A stretch of DNA of 11,901 nt from Deltaproteobacteria bacterium. GTDB taxonomy: Bacteria; Desulfobacterota; GWC2-55-46; S146-70. Positions 6,106 through 11,901 of this stretch are shown piece after piece. The position numbers and the translations under genes are program-made. Every line of letters starts with the position of its first letter. The stretch's first letter is position 1. Below the pieces are notes generated by a model. It ran no database searches. It had not been told where the DNA came from and saw only the letters and a list, made by a program, of their open reading frames with translations. The stretch covers positions 1 to 11,901 of the forward strand of contig WGFD01000053.1 in NCBI GenBank assembly GCA_015492395.1. Direction: 5' to 3'.

Positions 6106-6123
6106 TTTCAGATTTTGTATCAT
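6095..6123 (+). promoter_or_regulatory. Likely promoter of the exported protein gene at 6187
   Basis: TTGATT (6095-6100) and TATCAT (6118-6123, five of six) are spaced by 17 nt. It overlaps the divergent ubiU promoter in the palindromic TTGATTGTCAA (6095-6105). The leader would be about 55-60 nt and end in a strong AGGAGG site. Confidence 0.45.
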
Positions 6124-6186
6124 GATTCGATCGTAGTAAGATTGTTCCAATCCATGAGTACTTTACAGCAAAAAAGGAGGGGTATG

Positions 6187-6600
6187 ATGAAGGGACATAT
6201 CATTGCCGGTATAGCGCTAACCATTTTGATCTTAGTCACCGCCTATATTGCTCATGCCGGGGACGATCCGAGTATTCGAGGAAGATTAAGGGCCGACATT
6301 ACTACCACCATGCAGGAGTTCATCGAACAAAATACTGTGGCGAATCGCTTCATTATCTATGACGCTGCAGCAGGCGAATTAAAGCGCCTTAAATTAGATA
6401 AACTGCATAATGGCATAATTAAAAAGGGAGATTTCTTTGTAAGCTGCGCGGACTTCACGGACGATACCGGCAACAAGTATGATATCGACTTCCTTGTCGG
6501 CAACTCGGGTAAAGGGTTGATAGCCCTGGAAGCGGTAGTACATTCCAAGAACAGCAAGAAACGTGTCTATCATGTTGAGGATATTGTTCCGGGGTCTTAG
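6187..6600 (+). CDS. Small exported protein of unknown function, divergent from ubiU
   Basis: The start is the second of two adjacent ATG codons (6184 and 6187), because the AGGAGG site at 6175-6180 is then 6 nt upstream. The 137-residue product opens with a clear signal peptide: K2, a hydrophobic core from about residue 5 to 21, and AHA-GDD cleavage after residue 24. The mature domain of about 113 residues contains FIIYDAAAGELKRLKLDKLH, then GDFFVSCADFTDDTGNKYDI with a single cysteine, then DFLVGNSGKGLIALEAVVHS. Signs of an alpha/beta or cystatin-like fold are suggestive only. No lipobox or C-terminal anchor is seen, so it is probably periplasmic. I do not recognise a named family. It shares its regulatory region with ubiU, which is the only hint about role. 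Confidence 0.75.
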   Translation: MKGHIIAGIALTILILVTAYIAHAGDDPSIRGRLRADITTTMQEFIEQNTVANRFIIYDAAAGELKRLKLDKLHNGIIKKGDFFVSCADFTDDTGNKYDIDFLVGNSGKGLIALEAVVHSKNSKKRVYHVEDIVPGS

Positions 6601-6624
6601 ACATCTTAAAGCCCCAAAACCCGA

Positions 6625-6639
6625 CTCTGGACTCCAGAG
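6625..6639. other. Perfect 6-bp hairpin between the exported protein gene and rpe
   Basis: CTCTGG (6625-6630) and CCAGAG (6634-6639) form a perfect stem with a 3-nt loop, 25 nt after the stop of the upstream gene. The bases that follow (GAAGCTTTATTCTT) are T-rich only in part, so this is at best a weak terminator or attenuator ahead of rpe. The 90 nt between the two genes hold no convincing rpe promoter. Confidence 0.3.
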
Positions 6640-6690
6640 GAAGCTTTATTCTTGCATACCGTACGATAAATGTGTTACATGGGTGGGGCT

Positions 6691-7344
6691 GTGAAGAAGA
6701 TATCCCCTTCCATACTTTCCGCCGACTTCACCAAGTTAGCCGAGGAGATACGGGTTGTAGAGGCGGCCGGAGCCGACTATCTGCATATAGATGTGATGGA
6801 TGGCCGATTCGTGCCCAATATTACTATAGGACCATTTGTCGTGGAGGCTATCGAGAGTATGTCGTCTATCCCTCTCGATGTTCATCTCATGATAGACGCG
6901 CCGGAGAGATATGTCGCCGACTTTGCGAAGGCCGGCAGTGATATCATTACCGTCCATGCGGAGGCATCCGTACATCTCCATAGAACCATTCAGCAGATAA
7001 AGGAGCTTGGTAAGCGAGCAGGTGTCTCCATAAATCCTTCGACACCGGTAGAGTTCCTCGATCACATACTGGGAGACATAGACCTGGTTCTGGTCATGAG
7101 CGTCAATCCGGGCTTCAGCGGCCAGGGCTTTATAGAATCCGCACTGAAAAAGATCGAGATCATCAGGGGGATGCTGGACCGGGGAAACCACGAGGCCGAG
7201 CTTGAGGTGGACGGAGGAGTAAAGGTATCTAATATCGGCGCCGCCTCCAGGGCCGGCGCCGATGTCTTCGTCTCAGGTTCAGGCGTATTCGGCAGCGGGA
7301 ACTATAAGGCGACTATCGAGGCCATGAGGAAAGAGATCGGGTAA
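6691..7344 (+). CDS. rpe: Ribulose-phosphate 3-epimerase
   Basis: Rpe interconverts D-ribulose 5-phosphate and D-xylulose 5-phosphate in the pentose phosphate and Calvin cycles, using a divalent metal in a TIM barrel in the cytoplasm. With a GTG start at 6691 the product has 217 residues (225 in E. coli) and begins KKISPSILSADF, where the family normally begins. The metal ligands are visible as H32 and D34 in YLHIDVMDG, H65 in DVHLMI and D174 in LEVDGGV. VMSVNPGFSGQGF (135-147) is the phosphate/substrate loop, and GADVFVSGSGVFG (189-201) closes the barrel. In-frame ATGs at 6670 and 6679 are possible but have no ribosome binding site, whereas a GGTGGGG stretch lies just before 6691. It is convergent with lptD, with only 17 nt between stops. 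Function is secure; the start is less so. Confidence 0.95.
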   Translation: MKKISPSILSADFTKLAEEIRVVEAAGADYLHIDVMDGRFVPNITIGPFVVEAIESMSSIPLDVHLMIDAPERYVADFAKAGSDIITVHAEASVHLHRTIQQIKELGKRAGVSINPSTPVEFLDHILGDIDLVLVMSVNPGFSGQGFIESALKKIEIIRGMLDRGNHEAELEVDGGVKVSNIGAASRAGADVFVSGSGVFGSGNYKATIEAMRKEIG

Positions 7345-7361
7345 ACGATGGCTTGGCAGGG

Positions 7362-9524
7362 TCATTTACGGTCAAAGGTCGGACTGAACGAACCCACATT
7401 GCCCATCCCAAGAAGGCTCAACGTAACCATAATGACATCCTCCTCTATCCTGCTTGTGTAGCTCAATAGGGCATTCCAGCATTGATGTCTGTACTCCACT
7501 CCGTAGATGGTCTCGATACTTTTATTGGTGTTATAAGAGTATCTGTTCTTGTACCTGAACTGTACCGGCCTGAACAGACCAATGATCAGCTCGGAGTCGA
7601 GATACTCGTTGTCTTCCCTGATGTACCGGTAACTCAGGTCAAGCCTGTCCCCCCTCCTGTCAGAGAGGCCCAGTGAGGCATAATAGTTCTCAATCCATCC
7701 CTCGTAAGGATCATATTCACCCTTGATGGAGATATTCAGCCAGTCCCCAGGGGTGGCCCTGAGTTCTGTCATAATGTCGGAGAATGGCCGCCTATTGTCA
7801 CCAGTAGATATCAGCTTCCTTGTAGCCTCATCTATGCTATAGCTCTGCCTGATATCTAGATACAGATAATCCCTGTAAGACCTACGGCCCACTTCACCGA
7901 ACCTGCCGGTTAGTATAGAGACCAGGGAGTAGGAGATTTCGTTCTTTCTGTATATCCTGTCCACCTGGTCGTACGAAGGGAGATACTCCTGCTTGACGTC
8001 CGGTACGTAGGTATAGGTGATCTTAGGTCTTACAGTATGGCGTAGTTTTGTAAGTGGCGCACCTGCCTTCCCCAGGGAGAATACCCGTATAAACGAGGTG
8101 GTGAGATCTATGGCCCCTTCGTAGATCTCTCTGTCCTGGAATCTACCTTCTTCGTGTCTTTTGGTCCAGTAAAACGTTCCTCTCGGCGCTATGGAGGGTG
8201 TGAGATCGAAGTATCCTCCCGGGTTTAAAGGCACAGATAACCGGGGGTGTATATCCAGCCTCTGCCCTTCAACTCCGACCTCCCTCTCAAAGTTAACGAA
8301 TGTGGAGCCCAGGGAGAAGTAGAGAGGTGAACCCAGTATACTCTTATTGGCGGCGGTGAAGGTGGCAACGGGAAGCATCTGCAGGGTTGAGTTATCATCC
8401 TCGGCCAGGAGGTTGTCGAACAATCTCGCTTCCACTACAAGATTGTATCTGCCCCAGCCCTTGCTGAGTGACGCCGTGGACTCAAGACTCTCAAGGGACC
8501 TATCTTTCCCGGTGCCAAAGTCGATGAAATATTCATCATCGCTTACAAACCTCATGTTAGTTTTAAAGACCATCCCAAATGGTACCGCCTCCCTGTGGAT
8601 ATAGTGCAAATACCACCTGCCGTCTTCGGCGGTCTGTGGCCTGGAAAGGTTGTCGCTCCCTGCCCTGAAGCTCCTCACCTTTTTGATATCCCTCTCTTTA
8701 AAGTGGTAGAGATACAGTTGCCCTTCACTCCCACTCTCCCTGATGTACCTATACTCGAGGCCCTTTCCCACTCCCCTCTCCGTCGCTATGTCCAGGTAAA
8801 GGGTGGCATCGGTATTCTCGGATATCGCCCAGAAGAAGGATGTCTGCAATTCAGTTCCACCAAGGCTGGAGTATCCAAACCCGGGCGTCAGGAACCCAGT
8901 CTGCCGCTTCCTCTTTACAGGGGCCGTAAGGTACGGAGAATAGAGCACAGGAACCCCTTTGACATAGAAGATATTATGCCACGCATCCAGGAACCCTCCG
9001 AAGGACACATCGGCCTGGCCGGTATACATGCTCCATGCCGGAGTATCGCCCTCCTCGCAATCGCACGTGGTAAAGATCCCCCTGTCGATCTTGTAGCTTT
9101 CCTCTCCCGTCTTCTCTATCCTCTCCCCGTCTATGTATACATTCTCTTCTTTGAAGAACAGGCTCCCGTTAACGATGATCCCAGTCTTTGTATTCATGTT
9201 GAAGTCGAGCCTGTCCCCCTTGAACAGGTTACCACCTTCGTCATTTCCATCTATTCCGCCTTCAGCCATCAAGGCGCCGCTTTCCATATTAAAGCTTACC
9301 GAGTCGGCCTTTATAACTATGGGCCCTTGTCTTATGACCACATTACCCTCTGCAAGGTAGAAGCCTTTATCTTTATCATGGGTGATGGAATCGGCATCAA
9401 GCTCGATGGGACTGTCGTCCCGGAACTTGTAGTCTGCAGCACCTACGGAGAGAGGAGTGAAGATTATGACCGTGAAAAGCATCACGATGAAGATAGTGTA
9501 CACGTAGGCGGGGTTTCTTGTCAT
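7362..9524 (-). CDS. lptD: LPS-assembly outer-membrane protein LptD
   Basis: LptD forms, with the lipoprotein LptE, the outer-membrane translocon that places lipopolysaccharide on the cell surface. The 720-residue protein has a signal peptide (hydrophobic 8-27, cleavage near VGA-ADY), and an LptA/OstA-like periplasmic beta-jellyroll from about 37 to 150 (ELDADSITHDKDKGFYLAEG onward). The hallmark junction KRKRQTGFLTPGFGYSSLGG (204-223) starts the beta-barrel, which fills the rest with alternating strands. Cysteines C154 and C156 (TTCDCEEGD) and C682 (RHQCWNAL) could form the disulfide that links barrel and jellyroll. It is somewhat shorter than E. coli LptD (784). ATG 9524 is preferred over a GTG at 9542, which abuts the folC stop and lacks a ribosome binding site. 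No lptE is visible in the window. Confidence 0.92.
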   Translation of the reverse strand: MTRNPAYVYTIFIVMLFTVIIFTPLSVGAADYKFRDDSPIELDADSITHDKDKGFYLAEGNVVIRQGPIVIKADSVSFNMESGALMAEGGIDGNDEGGNLFKGDRLDFNMNTKTGIIVNGSLFFKEENVYIDGERIEKTGEESYKIDRGIFTTCDCEEGDTPAWSMYTGQADVSFGGFLDAWHNIFYVKGVPVLYSPYLTAPVKRKRQTGFLTPGFGYSSLGGTELQTSFFWAISENTDATLYLDIATERGVGKGLEYRYIRESGSEGQLYLYHFKERDIKKVRSFRAGSDNLSRPQTAEDGRWYLHYIHREAVPFGMVFKTNMRFVSDDEYFIDFGTGKDRSLESLESTASLSKGWGRYNLVVEARLFDNLLAEDDNSTLQMLPVATFTAANKSILGSPLYFSLGSTFVNFEREVGVEGQRLDIHPRLSVPLNPGGYFDLTPSIAPRGTFYWTKRHEEGRFQDREIYEGAIDLTTSFIRVFSLGKAGAPLTKLRHTVRPKITYTYVPDVKQEYLPSYDQVDRIYRKNEISYSLVSILTGRFGEVGRRSYRDYLYLDIRQSYSIDEATRKLISTGDNRRPFSDIMTELRATPGDWLNISIKGEYDPYEGWIENYYASLGLSDRRGDRLDLSYRYIREDNEYLDSELIIGLFRPVQFRYKNRYSYNTNKSIETIYGVEYRHQCWNALLSYTSRIEEDVIMVTLSLLGMGNVGSFSPTFDRK

Positions 9525-9542
9525 TGAGATAGCTTCTTCCAC

Positions 9543-10844
9543 TTATTCGACACGTCCACAGGATAGCAGATATTCCCGTGCCTCACCAACCGTAAACATC
9601 GAGCCCGTTACCAGGACAAGGTCCATTTCCCCTGCCCTCGCCATGGCCTCTCTGCAGGCATCCTTTACCTTCCCTACGACTATGACGTCCTCCACATAAC
9701 GTCGTGTCACGCTTGAGACGGCGGAGGGCGATTCTGCCCTCCCACTCCGCGGCCTGGTTACGATTGCACTGTCCGCGAGCGGCCCGATCCTTGACACGAA
9801 TCCTTCCACGTCCTTGCCCTTCAGCATGCCCATAACGAGTATGAGGCGCCTGTATTCAAATCCTCTCAGCGCCTTTTTCAATACAGTGGCCCCTGCCGGA
9901 TTGTGGGCGCAGTCGAGGACGGTCATTGGATGGTCCCAGGCACGCTCAACCCTGCCAGGCCACCTAGTCTTCACGAGCCCTTCTCTTACATCTTCACCGG
10001 CAACATCGAATCCACTCCGTCCAAGTATGCCGGTAGCCTCCAACGCACAGGCAGCATTGACAATCTGGTGCGGTCCGTCCAGATTGGTACGTAATCCGAT
10101 GTAATCGGTGTAAGACCCATGAAAGTCGAAGGCCCGGCCATATCTTTTGATACGGAAGTGCTCCCCTAAGACATGTATAGGGCCGCCATCCTTGTGGCGG
10201 CATATCTCTTTCAGCAGATCGAGGACACCCCCTCTTGTCGCGGTGACAAGCGGAACACCGCCTTTAATTATCCCCCCCTTCTCCGCTGCAATCCTCCGCA
10301 CTCCCCTGCCAAGTATACTCTCATGCTCCCTTGATATGTTTGTAATTACGGAGAGAAGGGGGGTCACGACATTAGTCGCATCGAGCCTGCCACCCATACC
10401 CACCTCAACGACGGCGATATCGACCCCTTCTTCTGCAAAGTAGAGGAAGGCCATCACGGTGGCGAACTCAAAGAAGGTAAGGTTCAGTCCACGAGGAAGA
10501 CGACCCTTTACTTCACAAAACACCCTTACAAGGCTGTCATCCGGGATATCCTTACCAGCAACCCTTATCCTCTCATTGAAACTTACCAGATGCGGCGAGG
10601 TATATAGCCCTACCCTGTAGCCTCCAGCGGTGAGCACTCCGTCCAGCATCGCCGACGTGGATCCCTTTCCGTTGGTACCACCGACATGTACTGTAGGGAA
10701 GACCTTATGAGGGTTACCGAGATGGTGGAGCGCCTCCTCAACGTGTGTGAGGCCCATCCTTATACCCAGCCTCTCCAGCCTGAAGAGGTTCTCAATAACC
10801 CCCTTATATGAAAGATCGGAAGAGATACATCTAGTTTGGGGCAT
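9543..10844 (-). CDS. folC: Bifunctional dihydrofolate synthase/folylpolyglutamate synthase
   Basis: FolC joins glutamate to dihydropteroate and then adds further glutamates to folates, using ATP, in the cytoplasm. The 433-residue product matches the Mur-ligase-like family length. Visible motifs are the P-loop [11 protein letters not shown] (53-63), [13 protein letters not shown] (83-95), [12 protein letters not shown] (149-160), the AAEKGGIIK segment with the lysine typically carbamylated (K189), and DCAHNP (311-316). The start overlaps the end of accD by 14 nt, so the two are translationally linked; the ribosome binding site is weak. The lptD GTG codon directly follows its stop. Whether it has both activities cannot be told from sequence alone, but bacterial single-copy FolC usually does. 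Confidence 0.95.
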   Translation of the reverse strand: MPQTRCISSDLSYKGVIENLFRLERLGIRMGLTHVEEALHHLGNPHKVFPTVHVGGTNGKGSTSAMLDGVLTAGGYRVGLYTSPHLVSFNERIRVAGKDIPDDSLVRVFCEVKGRLPRGLNLTFFEFATVMAFLYFAEEGVDIAVVEVGMGGRLDATNVVTPLLSVITNISREHESILGRGVRRIAAEKGGIIKGGVPLVTATRGGVLDLLKEICRHKDGGPIHVLGEHFRIKRYGRAFDFHGSYTDYIGLRTNLDGPHQIVNAACALEATGILGRSGFDVAGEDVREGLVKTRWPGRVERAWDHPMTVLDCAHNPAGATVLKKALRGFEYRRLILVMGMLKGKDVEGFVSRIGPLADSAIVTRPRSGRAESPSAVSSVTRRYVEDVIVVGKVKDACREAMARAGEMDLVLVTGSMFTVGEAREYLLSCGRVE

Positions 10845-11736
10845 GGGGCGATTTCTTGGAACGGGAACTACCTCTTGCAGACTTGGCTGGAACTTCCGGG
10901 ACGAGCAGATCCAAGACCTTCGACAAAGTATCTCTCATATCTTTCCTGTCCACTATTAAGTCCACCATCCCATGCTCCAGGAGGTATTCCGATCTCTGAA
11001 AACCGTCCGGAAGGCTCTGTCTTATCGTCTGCTCTATAACACGCGGACCGGCAAACCCTATAAGCGCCTTCGGCTCGGCGATGATCAGATCGCCAAGCAT
11101 GGCAAAACTCGCAGTAACACCGCCGGTAGTGGGATCGGTCAAGATGGAGATATAAGGAACGCCTCTCTCTTTCAATCTGGCCACAGCGGCAGATGTCTTT
11201 GCCATCTGCATGAGTGAAAGTATGCCCTCTTGCATCCGGGCCCCACCAGAAGAAGATATTATAATGACAGGGTGATTTTCATCCAGGCCTCTCTCGAAGA
11301 GTCGAGTGATCTTTTCACCAACAACGGACCCCATGCTGCCACCCATGAAACCGAACTCAAAGGCGCCTATCAGTACCCTCTTCCTCTTTATCAGTCCCTC
11401 ACCGCAGATCACCGCATCCTTACTCGATGACGCCTTCCAAGACTCCTTTATTCTAACGCTATAGACCTTCAGATCCTCGAACTTCAGTGGATCGGATGGC
11501 TTGAGTGTGTTGTCATATTCCTTGAAGGTCCCCTCATCCAATACTATGGACAACCTGACTCTTGCGTTGATACGGAAATGGTACCGGCACTTACGGCAGA
11601 CATACAGATTCCTCTCTATCTCCTTTTTATATAATATCTCTCCGCAACCGTTACACTTCAGCCACAATCCTTCCGGAACCTTAACGGTCTTTCCGTTGCG
11701 GTTTTCCGCTTCCGCCCTGCTATCGCGTAAAGCCAT
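10831..11736 (-). CDS. accD: Acetyl-CoA carboxylase carboxyltransferase subunit beta
   Basis: AccD is the beta subunit of the carboxyltransferase that, with AccA, moves the carboxyl group from carboxybiotin to acetyl-CoA, making malonyl-CoA for fatty-acid synthesis. The 301-residue product has the N-terminal four-cysteine zinc ribbon at C28, C31, C47 and C50 (CNGC and CRKC), the oxyanion-hole glycines in [10 protein letters not shown] (161-170) and [13 protein letters not shown] (199-211), and [12 protein letters not shown] (226-237). The C-terminal about 20 residues are low-complexity and basic ([11 protein letters not shown]). No accA is in the window. It begins 12 nt after the stop of the partial upstream gene and overlaps folC by 14 nt, so all three read as one operon. 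The ribosome binding site is not obvious. Confidence 0.96.
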   Translation of the reverse strand: MALRDSRAEAENRNGKTVKVPEGLWLKCNGCGEILYKKEIERNLYVCRKCRYHFRINARVRLSIVLDEGTFKEYDNTLKPSDPLKFEDLKVYSVRIKESWKASSSKDAVICGEGLIKRKRVLIGAFEFGFMGGSMGSVVGEKITRLFERGLDENHPVIIISSSGGARMQEGILSLMQMAKTSAAVARLKERGVPYISILTDPTTGGVTASFAMLGDLIIAEPKALIGFAGPRVIEQTIRQSLPDGFQRSEYLLEHGMVDLIVDRKDMRDTLSKVLDLLVPEVPAKSARGSSRSKKSPHAPN

Positions 11737-11748
11737 AGGTCGCCATCT

Positions 11749-11901
11749 CTATCCCTCGCTCTCCATCTGGAGAAGGAAGTCCATGTAATTCTTGAGCTTC
11801 TCAGGATTTAGAACACTTATTGTGTCATCGTTATTACACTTGATAATACCCGCCCTTTCAAGCTGAACAACAACCTCCCTGACCCTCGGCAGCTCTATAT
11901 C
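11749..11901 (-). CDS. C-terminal 50 residues of a gene upstream of accD, possibly winged-helix (partial)
   Basis: The frame enters at the right edge with DIELPRVREVVVQLERAGII and ends MDFLLQMESEG before a TAG stop (11751-11749). A likely recognition helix (PRVREVVVQLERAGII) is followed by a polar turn (KCNNDD) and a beta strand (TISVLN), then a helix (PEKLKNYMDFLLQ). That order resembles the winged-helix C-terminus of Crp/Fnr-type regulators, but 50 residues are not enough to name it. It lies 12 nt upstream of accD on the same strand, so it probably shares the transcript. Confidence 0.55.
   Translation of the reverse strand, partial: DIELPRVREVVVQLERAGIIKCNNDDTISVLNPEKLKNYMDFLLQMESEG

Noticed and set aside
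5432..6136. A 234-codon open frame on the plus strand
   Set aside because: It is antisense to ubiU and crosses the divergent promoter region; no domain is seen.
8595..9527. A 310-codon open frame on the plus strand
   Set aside because: It is antisense to lptD, whose motifs are unambiguous; no recognisable domain or ribosome binding site.

Overview
The window reads as chromosomal DNA of a Gram-negative (diderm, LPS-bearing) bacterium. It carries an LptD outer-membrane LPS translocon gene, an accD-folC pair and a set of ubiquinone-type quinone biosynthesis genes. No gene fixes the lineage. The combination suggests Nitrospirota, Desulfobacterota or a related phylum rather than an enteric-type gammaproteobacterium, but this is inference. 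No phage genes, CRISPR array, rRNA or tRNA were seen. Coding density is high and no gene-free stretch exceeds about 175 bases.

Layout from left to right. At 1-72 (-) is the 5' end of an unrecognised gene with a strong ribosome binding site. It shares a divergent promoter region (about 73-243) with a small exported protein at 244-648 (+). From 6061 down to 693 (-) runs the main item: ubiU, ubiV, a small coiled-coil gene, ubiB, ubiE and ubiT, closing at a likely intrinsic terminator (654-673). A compound palindromic repeat lies between the coiled-coil gene and ubiB. At 6187-6600 (+), divergent from ubiU, is a second small exported protein of unknown function, followed by rpe (ribulose-phosphate 3-epimerase) at 6691-7344 (+). 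Convergent to rpe is a minus-strand run: the C-terminus of an unknown, possibly winged-helix protein (entering at 11901), accD, folC and lptD.

How the genes work together. UbiU and UbiV are the iron-sulfur U32-family partners known from E. coli to hydroxylate the ubiquinone ring without O2, and UbiT is their SCP2-domain lipid-binding accessory protein. UbiB is the ADCK-type atypical kinase/ATPase of quinone synthesis and UbiE the C-methyltransferase. In E. coli the ubiE-ubiJ-ubiB set and the ubiT/ubiUV set lie apart. Here they form one unidirectional cluster without ubiJ and with an added coiled-coil protein reminiscent of UbiK or phasins. This suggests a compact, O2-independent quinone-modifying module. 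The accD-folC-lptD run joins fatty-acid initiation, folate metabolism and LPS export, and looks like housekeeping. The most interesting items are the merged quinone cluster and its unknown coiled-coil member.
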